DNA from: Solen grandis
Lineage: Eukaryota > Mollusca > Bivalvia > Adapedonta > Solenidae
DNA: 64,000 nucleotides
Direction: 5' to 3'
NCBI GenBank assembly: GCA_021229015.1
Contig: CM037777.1
Location: forward strand, 25,849,222-25,913,221
A model generated the notes under the pieces. It searched no databases. It was not told where the DNA came from and saw nothing but the letters and a program-made list of their open reading frames with translations. How positions within the stretch are numbered: position 1 is the stretch's first letter; each line of letters begins with the position of its first letter. Below are positions 1 to 11,119 of the stretch, one piece after another. Both the position numbers and the translations under genes were made by a program.

Positions 1-352
1 TCTCCTGGTTTCCATCTAAAATAAACTGTAATCAGTGCTGCGTCCCACTGGAGTTTCTAACCGTTGGAACTTGACAGAATGGGAGGGGTATCACAGAGGG
101 ACAGTAAGTTAAAAACTTAGTGGATAACGTATTATTAGTATAGAGCTTTCAGAGTTACAGAAAACTGATATAAATAAATGGGTAAGACTGATAAAGCCGC
201 AGACAGGCATATTTCAGGATAAGAAATTACACTTTTAAATAATGATGGAATTTGACTACAGTGCAATTATTCTCTTCTGTGTAATTCATTATGAAGTGAT
301 TGCTGGTAATCAAGTCGAGCGATGAACCTCCAATGTATAATTTGTTCATTAA

Positions 353-595
353 CCCTTTCCCTCATATAGACTCATTTTGACGCACTCAGTAGGTACCACA
401 TAAAGCCTGATCTGCAGAAAACCACAGTTAAACCTTACCAAATTTAATTATAAAATCCTCATTTCCAGACCACTGAGGAGCAGCGAACAGCATAAAACCT
501 GATCAGCCTCAAAGTCATAAAGCCTGATCTGCAGAAAACCACAGTTAAGTGTTGTTTTTCATGGCTTTTCATGGTTTCCTCTATGAGGGAAAGGG
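353..595 (+). mobile_element. piggyBac-like MITE, copy 1 (internally rearranged)
   Basis: A short element flanked by TTAA on both sides (349-352 and 596-599). Its ends start CCCTTTCCCTCATA and finish with the inverse, ATGAGGGAAAGGG. TTAA targets with CCC...GGG ends are the hallmark of piggyBac elements. No transposase is encoded, so it would depend on an autonomous relative. Unlike the other seven copies, the internal palindrome is lost, and a stretch resembling the left part (about 518-547) is duplicated in its place. Assignment to piggyBac is inferred from target and ends only. Confidence 0.8.
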
Positions 596-999
596 TTAAG
601 TGCAATACAATTAAAATGTGTCCCATTCTGTGGTGCATCAAGGTTGATAAGTCAAAGACATATTCAACAGAGATATGAAACTGTCTGAAATACAAAATTT
701 TTTTTTTTTTGACAAAAAAAAAAAAGAAAGAAAAATGCTTGAACAAGATCTTCTGAGATGGTTTTATTCCTTTAGGCACTTAAAAGACAGGGGCTTTACA
801 GTAACACTTATGAAAGAGATCTAATGAGAGGCATGCATATTTGGTTTAATTGGCAATAATTTGAACTTGAAAGCTTCTCTTGACTTGCTCTTTATCTATA
901 TAAGAGTTGTGGATCTCCCTCTGTACATGTGGTTTAAGTTGCTATCCTATGAGTGCTCACCAACCACATTGAACATTAAAAACCCTCAGTCACAATGGA

Positions 1000-1800
1000 C
1001 AAGCTTCAGCTAAAACTCTTCCTGCACCCCACCCCCTGCTGTGGGGTCAAAACCTACGGGGGGCACTGAATTTTTTTAAAGTGAGGAGACTTCCCCATGC
1101 TTGTGGTTGTCGGGGGGCCTGACGGATGTTTTTTTTTCACTTGGGAAAAAAACTTTTAAATTTCACTAAGTTTGGTTCACTTTGTGTGTCAAATCCGTTG
1201 GACCTGAGCCCTTAACCCCTGGACACAATTGTGTTTTTTGCTTTTGGGCGGAATAGGCAGTAAATTCAGGATACAAAACATTTTCTAATGGGGGGGAAAA
1301 GTGTGGGGGCATGTAAAATTATGTAACCAAGTAAATTCCCCCTGCCCCCGCAGGGGAAACAAATCGGTATGCAAATAAACACCTGTACAAATCGCCACAA
1401 AAGACCTTGGCAAGGTACTACAAACCAAATTTTTCTCCTGCATGTAAGCCAAAAAAAAAATTTTGCTCTCAGGTATGTGAAAATTACACACTTTTTTAGC
1501 TAAGATTTAGGATGCGATTTGAGCCATTTTTTCCATCGCCCGTTTTTGCAGGCCTAATGTGCCGTTTTTTGGGGGGGGGGGGGGGGGGGGGCATTTTTTT
1601 TTGTCAGTGGCCTTAGAGGTGCTGTAAACCCCGGTTATCTTGCTTTTTTGACAAGTTATTAACGTTTTTCTACCGTTCTATTATGTACAGGAAATTTTTT
1701 ATACATATTTTTTTTCATAAGGTGGGGCAATTTTTTTTCGACGGATATTGGTAAACATCAGATAAGGTGTGCAGTTGTTTTTTGCATTAATGTTTAATTT
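1000..1800. other. Homopolymer-rich low-complexity tract
   Basis: This stretch is crowded with runs of G, T, A and C, including a G run of about 20 at 1570-1590 and many T or A runs of 6-10. No coding signal is credible. The density of over-long runs, continuing more weakly to about 2480, may reflect poor consensus quality as much as biology. Confidence 0.5.
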
Positions 1801-1857
1801 TATAAAGTCAACCTCTCTTTCATCTTAAAAGACATGATTTGGGCACCATCCGGGGAA

Positions 1858-2160
1858 AATGTCAATCGGGTTCCCTGTTTACTCATACAATATTGACTCG
1901 ATTCTACACATCAATCGGGGGTCCCTTTTACTCAAAAATTTTTAAAGCTATTCAAAACAATCGATCAGGGTCCCTCGTTTGCATACAATATGAGCTCAAT
2001 TCTACACAGTTGATCGGGCTTCTCGTTTACTCATACAATATGTGCCAAATTTACAAAAGAATCGGGGCTCCTCGTTTCCAACAAAATTTTAACCGTTTTA
2101 CCAACTGATCGGTCTCCTCTTTTACCAAACAATATTTTTGAAATTCTAACAGTCTGCATG
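1858..2160. repeat. Degenerate ~48-bp minisatellite
   Basis: About six diverged units start with a variant of GATCGGG at roughly 1864, 1913, 1962, 2010, 2061 and 2106. Each is followed by a TCCCTCGTTTACTCATACAA-like stretch. Units differ by substitutions and small indels. An open frame across it is a by-product of the repeat. Confidence 0.7.
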
Positions 2161-3127
2161 GCAAAGAAAAAAAAAACAACAAAGCCCAAAAATTCAATAA
2201 AAAATTTTTATAAAGTATAAATTAATGCAGAATATTCTGAGGTAAGGGTTAAAAATTCAGATAAGACTAAAAAACGTGTGCGTCTTCTCATTCCTTAACT
2301 ACGATGATAATTAAATTAAAAAACCCGATCACCAGGATAAAAAACAAGCACAAGACCTTTTTTTTTTTAAAGAGGCTTGAAAAGGGCACTTCCGAATTGA
2401 AAAAAACCTCATTGACCTTAAAAAAACAATGTGAAATTCCCGTATTTACATAATTTTTTCCCCCCAAGTCATTATATGATTTTGGCTAATATAATAACTA
2501 TTTCTGATGAAGAAAATGAAAGCAGGCTTTGTATTGGCTTACCGAATTAATTATGTCCGTTCAGAATGACTCACCACTGCAATTATGAAATTGAATCAAC
2601 TTTCTATTTACTGCCATTTATTTTATTGATGTATCTTTAAAGTCAGTCTACCTTTTCCCAATTTGGCCCAAAATGTAAAGCTTAGGCCCCTTCCCAAAAA
2701 ACACCCTAATGCAGACTGATCAGGTTTTATATCGATCATATCGGCCATTTCCTTTAAGACTGACTTACCGGGGTATGCAATTATGAGTTCTTATTCCAAA
2801 GTAATTTCTGCATAGACTGCTTCAAATATATTTTGTTTTGACTACCTGTTATTGCCTGTACTTTCTCAAATGTCAGCAGTAATTGGTTCCGGCGTTTTTC
2901 AATTAGTGAAGTCATGAAATGTTAAGTCCACATCCTAGCTTTAACCTGTGATTTGTGATGTAACACTTGGTTCCATGGATACCATCAACATTAACATTAA
3001 TCAATATGTGTATATATAAGAACTTGTATGCTGATCAGATTCATATCTTGTGTAGACTTTAATTGTGGAAGTTTTACTTTCATTAAAAAGATTAAGGGTT
3101 ACTTAAGTATATATTCAAGGAAAACCA
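2161..3127. other. No gene seen; AT-rich
   Basis: AT-rich sequence with A and T runs up to about 2480, then ordinary non-coding sequence. I see no open frame with recognisable protein features, no RNA gene and no clear repeat. Confidence 0.6.
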
Positions 3128-3268
3128 AGCCCTGTGTTTCAAAAGTACAATATCAGACTCAAATTTGAGTATCGTACTCAAATCACTATTATAACTTAAA
3201 GGCAAAGTTTGAGTATAAGTATGAAAAACATACTTAAGTACCAATTTTATTTTTTAAACACGGGGCCG
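3128..3268. mobile_element. Small foldback element
   Basis: The left end reads GCCCTGTGTTTCAAAA and the right end ends in its near complement, TTTTTTAAACACGGGGC, about 140 bp apart. Between them lie small palindromes such as TCAAATTTGA (3159-3168). This is typical of a MITE-like foldback element. I cannot identify a superfamily, and no clear target duplication is visible. Confidence 0.5.
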
Positions 3269-3462
3269 GCCTTGGGCCATGTTTTTCAAAAAATAATTAA
3301 GGACTTAAAACTCGGCTTTATACATGTTACAATACTCAAATTGAGTTTAAGCCTGAATATATATTTGAGCATGTTCTCAAAAAAGGAAATCTAACTGCTT
3401 ACTGATCAGAATGAAAATGTTTTACATCTGTCCCGGTTTATTTTGTTCTCTTTACGGGTTAA

Positions 3463-3695
3463 GTTTTCCCTTTTCCTCATAGAGGCACCATGAAAAAACT
3501 ATGCGAACAGCATAAAACCAATCAGCCTGCGAGTAATCGCAGGCTGATCAGGTTTTTTGCGTTCGCTGCTCCTCAGTGGTCTAGAAATGGGATTTTGTAA
3601 TTAAATTTGGTAAGGTTTAACTGTGGTTTTCTGCAGATCAGGCTTTTTTTGGGGGTACCTATTAGTGCGTCAAAATGATCTATATGGGGAAAGGG
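3463..3695 (-). mobile_element. piggyBac-like MITE, copy 2
   Basis: Reverse-orientation copy of the TTAA element, with TTAA at 3459-3462 and 3696-3699. The left terminus is degraded (GTTTTCCCTTTTCCTCATA). It keeps the internal palindrome of the AACCTGATCAGCCTGCGAGT type, with one base lost at its centre. Confidence 0.8.
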
Positions 3696-3699
3696 TTAA

Positions 3700-4619
3700 G
3701 TTAGAATTCTGACTGTTTTTGCAGTGCCTTGCTGCTTTCTAGCCCGCATGGACCTTTTTATATCCGCTACTTCTTCTCAGATCTTTCTACTAGCAACCAC
3801 TTTTTTGCTTTCCCGCATGTCCTGCTACTTTTATTCCCCGGTCAGGACATGACTTGGTTTAACCTGGGAGATGATGGGTCAAAAATTAGACCTTGAATTA
3901 ATGGAGAGGGTATAGCGGCCATGGCTGGTTCAGTGGGAGGATTTGGATAATTAATTGTTTACCTCGATATACCCTGACATTTGAGAGATCAGTAGATTTT
4001 GTTAGCAAAGCTCTGTTATATCACATTGTCAGAATAAGGTCACCTAATAATGGAGAACAAAATGTTTATTTTGTAATTTGATCAAGTTGTTGACTTAATT
4101 GATATGAATTCTTATTATCATCATTATGATCCAACAACTTGGACCCCAACGCTGATGGCATTTGTTGCATTATTATTTCATGATGTAAATCACTTCAAAT
4201 TGCATGGTTGGCAGTAACTGTGTTTGTAATTGTGGTAAGAAGCTAGGAAAACTCTTACGTATTAATAGGTGGTTGGCAATCTTACTTATTTCTGTGTGTG
4301 ACCAGGCATAATACTTGGAGTCAGAAAAAGGGTAGTGTGTTGGTAGCATGCCAGAATTTGTCAATAGTTTCATTGGAGTGGTATAAAAAGTAAAGGCATT
4401 TTATTGTCCTAAGTTTCATGCAGTGGGCATGTTCACAGACTTTACATCTTTTTCTTTGGTCATCCGGGTACTGGTATCCATCTATCAATCTCCCTCGGGA
4501 GCATTTCAGTCCACTTATGGTAGCCTACATTATGACATCATGGAATCATACCACCCTCCCATTCACACCTGGGTGAAGTGCAGCAATGTGGGTGAATTTC
4601 TGGCTCATGGAAATTAGCA
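3700..4619. other. No gene seen
   Basis: Unique-looking AT-rich sequence. Short open frames here show no domain, codon bias or homologous copy within the window. Confidence 0.55.
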
Positions 4620-4685
4620 GTGTTCCTCACAGGACTCAAACCCGGGACCACTCGATCACGAAGCGCATGTCCTTCTGCTCTCCAC
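4620..4685 (-). mobile_element. tRNA-like SINE head fragment
   Basis: On the minus strand this contains GGGTTTGAGTCCTG, a good match to the Pol III B box (GGTTCGAnTCC), preceded by a sequence resembling a tRNA anticodon arm. No acceptor stem or full cloverleaf is apparent, so it is a SINE head remnant rather than a tRNA gene. Confidence 0.45.
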
Positions 4686-5405
4686 ATATTATATCTCCTT
4701 TCAGAAAATTATTTGTTTTGAATTGAGAGTATTTTTCTCTTTTAGAAAAACAAAGGAAATATGATGGTTTAGAATTTGGTTGGGATGGAAGTTACCAAAA
4801 CTTTTAAGGTGAGCTTTGAAAGACATATCATCAAATAGATGAAAAATATAACTGAAATATTTCTTTTTTTATATTTTCCATTTATCCTTTAATTTTCATG
4901 TCTAGTAATATGACAAGCTCATTATGAAATGGATCCTTATACACTTAAAAATAGATAAAAACATCTCCACAATTTCAAGACTGTGAGCATGAAGTTTTTT
5001 GGCTTTTAGCATGACTCATTCATCAAAATTCAGAATTAATCATAAGCTACAGTTTTTGAAGCAAATTGCTGCAGTCATATCACAGGGGGCATCTCTTGAA
5101 ATACCATTTAGTGCACTTTCTCAAAAGACTTGCTGTGGCGCCTTGATCAGACAATTTCAGAAGCTATCAGATTCAAGTCTCCTCTCTTCTTTTTTTTTTA
5201 TATAATATGCTATAGTTCATATTCTACACAACCTCCATTGTAAATAACAATGTTGTAAATTGATATTCATCAAGTCACAGTTCATAAATATTCATGAGGT
5301 GATTGGTTGAAATTACCTGTGCAACATGTGTATAACCAAATTTATTTACAGGCTGATCTGGTTTTATACTGTTAGCTGTTCACTAAATAGATCCTGACCA
5401 GAGCA
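4686..5405. other. No gene seen; MITE-like fragment at the end
   Basis: AT-rich DNA without credible coding sequence. Bases about 5350-5385 (GGCTGATCTGGTTTTATACT and on) resemble the internal part of the TTAA MITE and may be a relic of a second copy beside the one that begins at 5406. Confidence 0.5.
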
Positions 5406-5638
5406 CCCTTTCCCTCATATAGACTTATTTTGACGCACTCAGTAGGTACCACATAAGCCTGATCTGCAGAAAACCACAGTTAAACCTTACCAAATTTAAT
5501 TATAAAGTCCTCATTTCCAGACCACTGAGGAGCAGCGAACAGCATAAAACCTGATCAGCCTGCGAGTTACTCGCAGGCTGATCTGGTTTTATGTTATTTG
5601 CATAGGTCTTTTCATGGTTTCCTCTATGAGGGAAAGGG
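5406..5638 (+). mobile_element. piggyBac-like MITE, copy 3
   Basis: Same element as at 9473 and 13785. The right TTAA is intact (5639-5642), but the left flank reads AGCA, so the target duplication has decayed or been replaced. The internal palindrome GATCAGCCTGCGAGT / ACTCGCAGGCTGATC is intact. Confidence 0.8.
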
Positions 5639-5639
5639 T

Positions 5640-6184
5640 TAAATTGTCATTCTGGCTGATTTGGAGTCAACAAGGCGTGTTCATCAGTAAATATGATATT
5701 TAGACACAAGTCACAAAGAGATATTGATTGATCTCAACCATTAGGTCTAGAAACCAATGACCTATAAGTCAAAGTTATCACACTAAATGTCATAAGGTCC
5801 CCATCTCCCAAGGATCAATATTGCGCAATAGTTCTGTAGAGGGGAGATAACTCATACTGGCATGTGGCTGTATCGGGCATGCCAGAGTGAATTATTGGTT
5901 CATTATTGGTTCACTTGGTGATACAGGCATATTGAGGTTGGGAGAATTGATCCAGGACAGGTAGCACACGCTCTCTTATCAAAGATTATCATAATTGGTA
6001 GGATACTTATTGTCTAATTGGGGAGGGTGGAATTTGGAGTTACAGGTGTCAGTGAATTACTTTTTTGTGGGATGGGGGAATGAGGGGGTATTATGGTTAT
6101 AAAAATGGAATGTAGGATATATTGTAGCTGTCTTTGGGAAGAATTTTTACCTATTAACTGTATAAATGGGGAGCCATTAGGACC
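5640..6184. other. No gene seen
   Basis: Non-coding sequence with G-rich stretches near 6060-6100. Nothing recognisable. Confidence 0.5.
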
Positions 6185-6330
6185 AATGATGGTGTTTATT
6201 GATTACAGATTGGAAGGTTAGGAGTTTGAGCCAATTCATACAAGACCTTCCCAGTCACAAAGTACTGGTCCAACCCAAGAACTATTGAAAAGGGATTAAT
6301 ATAAATTGTTTATACATTCATTAATTTTGA
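6185..6330 (+). mobile_element. SINE family A copy
   Basis: It has a weak tRNA-like 5' part (AGTTTGAGCCAATTC as a decayed B box) and the family-specific body AAAGTACTGGTCCAACCC at about 6257-6275. The same body occurs near 9745, 11640, 12530 and 14610. The copies are about 120-200 bp and occur in both orientations. Confidence 0.6.
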
Positions 6331-6985
6331 ACTCAACAACTTATACTCTGAAATACAGATATATATTAAGATGAGTGTAAAGGAATTAGATATCAGTGCA
6401 CATTAGCATGTTGCTCTTGCTTTCTGAAGGTGCGCTCAAATACAAAAAGTTAAAAGTAAAAGTGAAGTGCATTCCCATTGTATTGTTTTTCATCCCCTGC
6501 TGTTTTAACTGAATTAATGATACTATTTCACAGATGTGGAATCCCATCAGCACTGATATAACCACATATATGTGGTATTTTTCCTACAAGATGCATCATT
6601 TTAGCACCTGGAAACATTTGATATACCTGTATATCTTCCTACCTGATTCTCAGATAGACATTTTTATCTGCTCATCAGCACCTGGGGTGTTCGGCAATTA
6701 AAATCTAATAACAGTGGAATCCCCACTCCCACCTGCCATTATATCTTGCTACTTACAACCTGATAATTTGAGATAAGGCTGAGATTGCAATCTGACTGAG
6801 ATACAGTCTATGTAGTTGGCCTGTGACTTGATCTGTCTCTTAACTTTGAAGATTGGAAGTATTACACTTGTCTCAGCTAATTGAAATACTTTAATTTTGA
6901 TTAACTAAAATAATTTGGGCCCACCCCACCTCCACTCAGTGAGTTTTGGAATTTTAAGAAGTTAGCCACAAAACACTTTCTTTAA
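6330..6985. other. No gene seen
   Basis: Ordinary AT-rich DNA. No recognisable gene, RNA or repeat apart from short local motifs. Confidence 0.5.
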
Positions 6986-7218
6986 TCCTTTCCTCATAGA
7001 GGAAACCATGAAAAGACCTATGCGAACAGCATAGAACCAGATCAGCCTGCGAGTAACTCCCAGGCTGATCAGGTTTATGCTGTTTGCTGCTCCTCAGTGG
7101 TCTGGAAATGAGGATTTTACAATTAAATTTGGTAAGGTTTTAACTGTGGTTTTCTGCAGATCAGGCTTTATGTGGTACCCATTGAGTGTGTTAAAATGAG
7201 TCTATATGAGGGAAAGGG
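6986..7218 (-). mobile_element. piggyBac-like MITE, copy 4
   Basis: Flanked by TTAA at 6982-6985 and 7219-7222. The first terminal C is mutated (TCCTTTCC). The internal palindrome carries one uncompensated change (ACTCCCAGG). Confidence 0.85.
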
Positions 7219-7239
7219 TTAAAATAAGAAGAGTTTAAA

Positions 7240-7373
7240 CTGGTTTGAGGGGCCATGTGGTAAGATCATCCACCCTGGAATTGGGAGGTTGTGGGTTCGA
7301 TCCCCTGCTGCAATATACCAAAGTCTTTCAAAAAATGATACTGGTGTAGCTCCCTTGCTTGGTGCTCAGGTTT
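7240..7373 (+). mobile_element. tRNA-derived SINE, family C
   Basis: GGCCATGTGGTAAGATC resembles a Pol III A box, and GTGGGTTCGATCCCC (about 7290-7304) is an excellent B box. The body that follows, with GTAGCTCCCTTGCTTGG, recurs in diverged form near 9000, 12350 and 33500. It lacks a full cloverleaf, so it is a SINE and not a functional tRNA. Confidence 0.55.
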
Positions 7374-7619
7374 GAATTTCACCAACAATACTTAGGGCTA
7401 AGTAATAATTAAATTCTTGAATTAGGTTGATACACATTCCACCATTGCTATTTTGTGAAATATTCAAGTACAAGACTTAGCTGAGATAAATTATTATTAA
7501 ATTATAACTAACAAATAATTATTAAGAAATGAAATATATTAATAAGAGAATCAAAATTAATGAAACTCATCCTTAAGTATTTAATTTTAACTTAGCGCTA
7601 AGATTTTTTGGTGGAATTC
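7374..7619. mobile_element. Long-TIR MITE, family 2, copy 1
   Basis: The left end GAATTTCACCAACAATACTT and the inverted right end (GAATTCCACC... on the complement) pair over about 35-40 bases, including GCTAAGTAA / TTAACTTAGCGC. The element is about 246 bp, AT-rich and non-coding. A second copy lies at 8636-8896. Target duplication is not clear. Confidence 0.7.
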
Positions 7620-8430
7620 AAACCCTGGATATATAATGGTATGGATAGTTCCAGGACTTGTTTTTTTTTTTGGGGGGGGGGGGGTATCATTCACTTGATA
7701 AGGTACCTAGGTGATTACCAGCATTGTCTTACCGGGTCACCTGTCTAAACCACATTCCCACCTGGAATCTTGTGAGGGAGAGAGAGGGGGTGGGGGAGAT
7801 AAGCAGACAGTAGGGAGAGTCAGGCAGGTGGGCTGTCACTCATACAGATCTGTAAAAATAATTTGAATCCTTCAGTTGTTGAAAGCATTATCTTTATCAT
7901 ATCTATATACAGTTATGCAAAACTTACACAGTCTAACTAAGGGAGAAAGGCCGAAACTGACCAATACTTTATAGAAACGACACATCGAGGCTCATGGGTC
8001 CAAGATGTCTAATGTAATGTTAGCAGAAGTTAGTTAATTTATAATCAGAAAATTATGACCACTTGATTATCTTGCGGTTTGTTGTTGATTCTACACATTA
8101 GCACTTGGACTGCTGCAGCGATGCTAAACTTCACCACAACAACAACAACACCTGAATGTCAACCACCAGCCCATAAAGGTCAAGAAACAAATTCTCTAGA
8201 ATTGAAAATAATGTTGTTGTTTTTTTTCTTTTTAAAAAGAAGATTAATATTAGAATAATGACTACCCAACTAAACACTGTTGTCAGTTCCTATTGCATTA
8301 TTTGTCCCTCATTGCAGGTCTAAATGATTGGATAAGTTTGGTTTGAATGTTTATAGGAATAATTATGATAATGATGTCATTTGAAAATAAATGTTGTCAA
8401 ACCACTAGTACTAAAACAGACTCAGTTTTG

Positions 8431-8555
8431 TGTCACCTGCTGTAAGAAGAGGTGACACATAGGGATTACTTTTCTGTCGTCTGTCCTTCTGTCACACTTT
8501 CCCTGTCACTTAACTTGTCCGTCACACTTTTTCCGTCACGCTTCAGCAGGTGACA
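8431..8555. repeat. Inverted repeat around GTCAC motifs
   Basis: TGTCACCTGCTG (8431-8442) is repeated in inverse as CAGCAGGTGACA (8544-8555), with another inverse copy AGGTGACA at 8450-8457. Between them are several TGTCACACTT / CCGTCACACT repeats. This is likely the end of a degenerate mobile repeat; the type is unknown. Confidence 0.55.
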
Positions 8556-8635
8556 CATGTGTTCCAAAAACGCTCTTGTTAAAAACAGAGGAGGTCCATA
8601 TCAAACAGCTTCATTCAGAAGTTATCTGATCCGCG

Positions 8636-8896
8636 CTCGAAATCCAACAACAATACTTTGAGCTAAGTAGTATTTAAATTCTTAAACTAAGCAGATACAC
8701 ATTCCACTATAACTATATTCTATGAAATATTTAAGTACATGACTTACCTGAAATTAATTATTACCTTAATAACTAACAATAATTGTAAAAAAATGCAATA
8801 TTTGGGTATTTTTATGAGAGAAACAAGACTAATGAAATTCACCCCTAAGTATTTAAGTTTTACTTAGCGCTAAGTATTGTTGGGTGGAATTCGAGC
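8636..8896. mobile_element. Long-TIR MITE, family 2, copy 2
   Basis: Related to 7374-7619 along its whole length. The ends CTCGAAATCCAACAACAATA and its complement near 8860-8895 (CTTAGCGCTAAGTATTGTTG) form long terminal inverted repeats. Non-coding, about 260 bp, no transposase. Confidence 0.7.
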
Positions 8897-8984
8897 CTGG
8901 TCTCATCTCATACAAAACAGAAGCTAAGATTTTACAATGTCTGTAGTACTGCATCTATGCTTTGGAAACTGGAACAGTTTGATC

Positions 8985-9115
8985 CAGAATACAAGCAGGG
9001 TAGCTCAAAAATTGTTCTTGCTTGGCACCAAGCCTAAAACGTTAAGTTCCAGGACTGGTTGGGTCAGCGTCTGGATAATGTGACTGGTATGGTATCATGC
9101 CACATGTCTAGAGAG
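8985..9115 (+). mobile_element. SINE family C body fragment
   Basis: TTGCTTGGCACCAAGCC, CCAGGACTGGTTGG and GTATGGTATCATGCC occur in this order. The same ordered motifs recur at 12270-12438, 26560-26710, 33405-33620 (reverse) and 34880-34985. The tRNA-like head is missing here. Confidence 0.5.
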
Positions 9116-9251
9116 TGAAATTGCGGCAGTGCTACAAGTGTCTGAAGAGGCAGAGTCTCCAAATTACTGAAGCTATAGAAGTGAGACCATCCTTTGGCAG
9201 TTTTATATCTGTCTCAAGTAGACAAAAATGACGTGAAGTGTCTTGATGGTT

Positions 9252-9319
9252 CCTGTATAGGACCTGTATAGGACCTGTATAGGACCTGTATAGGACCTGT
9301 ATAGGACCTGTATAGGACC
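9252..9319. repeat. 11-bp tandem repeat
   Basis: Six exact head-to-tail copies of CCTGTATAGGA plus a partial seventh. The perfect copies imply recent expansion. Confidence 0.95.
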
Positions 9320-9454
9320 ATATCGTTTTGTGTAGAAATACACTGACAGAGACTGTGCCTAGCTAGCGTAGCATCTTAAATAATGTATTCACAAATTGTC
9401 ATTTGAACGCCAGAAGAGCATTCCTGAATATTGTTATTCTAAACAGAAGAATGA

Positions 9455-9860
9455 AAGGAACTTACAACTTAACCCTTTCCCTCATATAGACTCATTTTGA
9501 CGCACTCAACAGGTACCACATAAAGCCTGATCTGCAGAAAGCCAGACTCAAATCTTACCAAATTTAATTGTAAAATCCTCATTACCAGACCACTGAGCAG
9601 CAGCGAACAGCATAAAACCTGATCAGCCTGCGAGTTACTCGCAGGCTGATCTGGTTTTATGCTGTTCGCATAGGTCTTTTCATAGTATCCTCTATGAGGG
9701 AAGGGGTTAAACAAATCCACTGCGACGGTTTTCTGGGTTGGACCAGTACTCTGTGCCTGGGAAGGTCATGAAAAATCCTTGCCCTAACATGGTACAAACC
9801 CACAACCTTGGACTCTACAGTAAGGTATGTTTCCACTAGATCATGGTGCCCTCAATTTTC
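9455..9860 (-). mobile_element. SINE family A copy, split by a MITE
   Basis: The SINE 3' tail (AACTTACAACTT, about 9459-9470) and its body (GGGTTGGACCAGTACT at 9734-9749, then a tRNA-like head to about 9858) are separated by the TTAA MITE at 9473-9706. An uninterrupted relative at 12447-12655 shows that the two halves belong together. This is a clear nested insertion. Confidence 0.7.
9473..9706 (+). mobile_element. piggyBac-like MITE, copy 5
   Basis: Flanked by TTAA at 9469-9472 and 9707-9710. It keeps the full internal palindrome. It sits inside a SINE, so the SINE insertion is older and the TTAA is a duplicated target. Confidence 0.9.
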
Positions 9861-10719
9861 TTGAGTCTGAATGGAGTTACTGTTAAATCATTAATTTCGT
9901 TTACATAAATTATTGTTGATTATGTACTTAAGGGAATTTCATAGGTACCTTTATTTGTGGATTTATGTTCTTGGAAATGTGATGTCTACACAAAGAATGG
10001 TTTTCGGGGGGATTAATATTCATGGATAAAACCCTCCACGAAATCAGCGAAAAATTGTGCCGTACGAAAAGTAGTGATTTCCTAGTATACGGAATCTCAA
10101 AATAATGAAGGAAAACAAAAGGAAGTTCATTCTGTCTAGTAAATGATTTGTTATTTAATAAAAACAAAAAAAAAATTAACATACTAAACAATAACAACAA
10201 CAACAAAAATAGTATCACGTAAAAACATATTTTTTACTGCATTCATAATAGATTATATACTGTAAAACCTTTCATCTGTATATTAGCTTGAGACAGTGTT
10301 TAAAAGCTTGCCAACTCTGATAATATAAGAAAGCAATTATGATGAAAAGAGGCCATGAAAGCCAGGTTAATAGAAGAATTGCCTTTTTGTGGGAGTTTTA
10401 ATAAAAAATATTGTTTACAGATTTTCAGTGCTTAGAAGTTCTACTGCTATGTGTGAGAGAGAGAGACATGTGAAGTTGATTGTACCAAACTCTGATCAAT
10501 AAAACCTGTTAGATTTTTAGTTGCTTAGCAACTATTACATCCTCATATTCTCTGTATATATTCACCCTCACAGAATGCAAGATTTGGCAGAAGAACTGCA
10601 ATAGGGGGAAAAAAGAGATAGAATAATGGCACAGGAATAGTGCTGTCAGAAATTTCTGCAAGTCCTATGTGTGATAAGAGTGATGATCTAGCATCGCTTA
10701 TGAATCCAATGGCTGTGTC
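9861..10719. other. No gene seen
   Basis: AT-rich non-coding DNA with A runs and a short AAC repeat near 10190-10206. Nothing recognisable. Confidence 0.5.
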
Positions 10720-11113
10720 ACTACTAGATATTTCTCGGTTATCGATTGGGTAAAAAGTCGAGTGGGGAAACGTATTGATCCGGCACTTGCTTAGGAATTG
10801 CGTTGCGGGTTTAATTATTCATTCACAGAGTAGCACATACATTAACCTAGGGAGGATGAGGACAGAGAGATTCCAAAGGGTCTTCATATTGCGTCACTGC
10901 GATGAAAACAGAGGATTTCCAAATTGATGGGCATCCTGAAATATGGATGATTTCAAGGGTTTTCTGATTGCTCCGATCAACTGGAAAAATTTGGATTTAC
11001 TTACGTGCCTGTGAGAATTGTTTTCGATGGATATAATTTTCAAGTTCTAGAGTGGTCAGCAGACCCAGTTTTGTTTGTGATTGTTAAAATTTGGATAAAC
11101 TGAGTCAAAAATG
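10720..11113 (+). other. Candidate 5' UTR exon ending in ATG|GTAAGT
   Basis: This stretch is more complex and less AT-rich than its surroundings and ends CAAAAATG|GTAAGTAT. The ATG at 11111-11113 has an A at -3 and G at +4, and is followed at once by a perfect donor consensus GTAAGT (11114-11119). If real, the initiation codon would be the last codon of a first exon and the coding sequence would continue downstream. I found no matching acceptor exon in the window. A chance match is possible. Confidence 0.25.
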
Positions 11114-11119
11114 GTAAGT

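Noticed and set aside
9928..10218. 96-codon minus-strand frame starting with many Leu/Phe residues (signal-peptide-like)
   Set aside because: The hydrophobic start is a translation of an AAC/A-rich low-complexity tract; nothing supports a gene.
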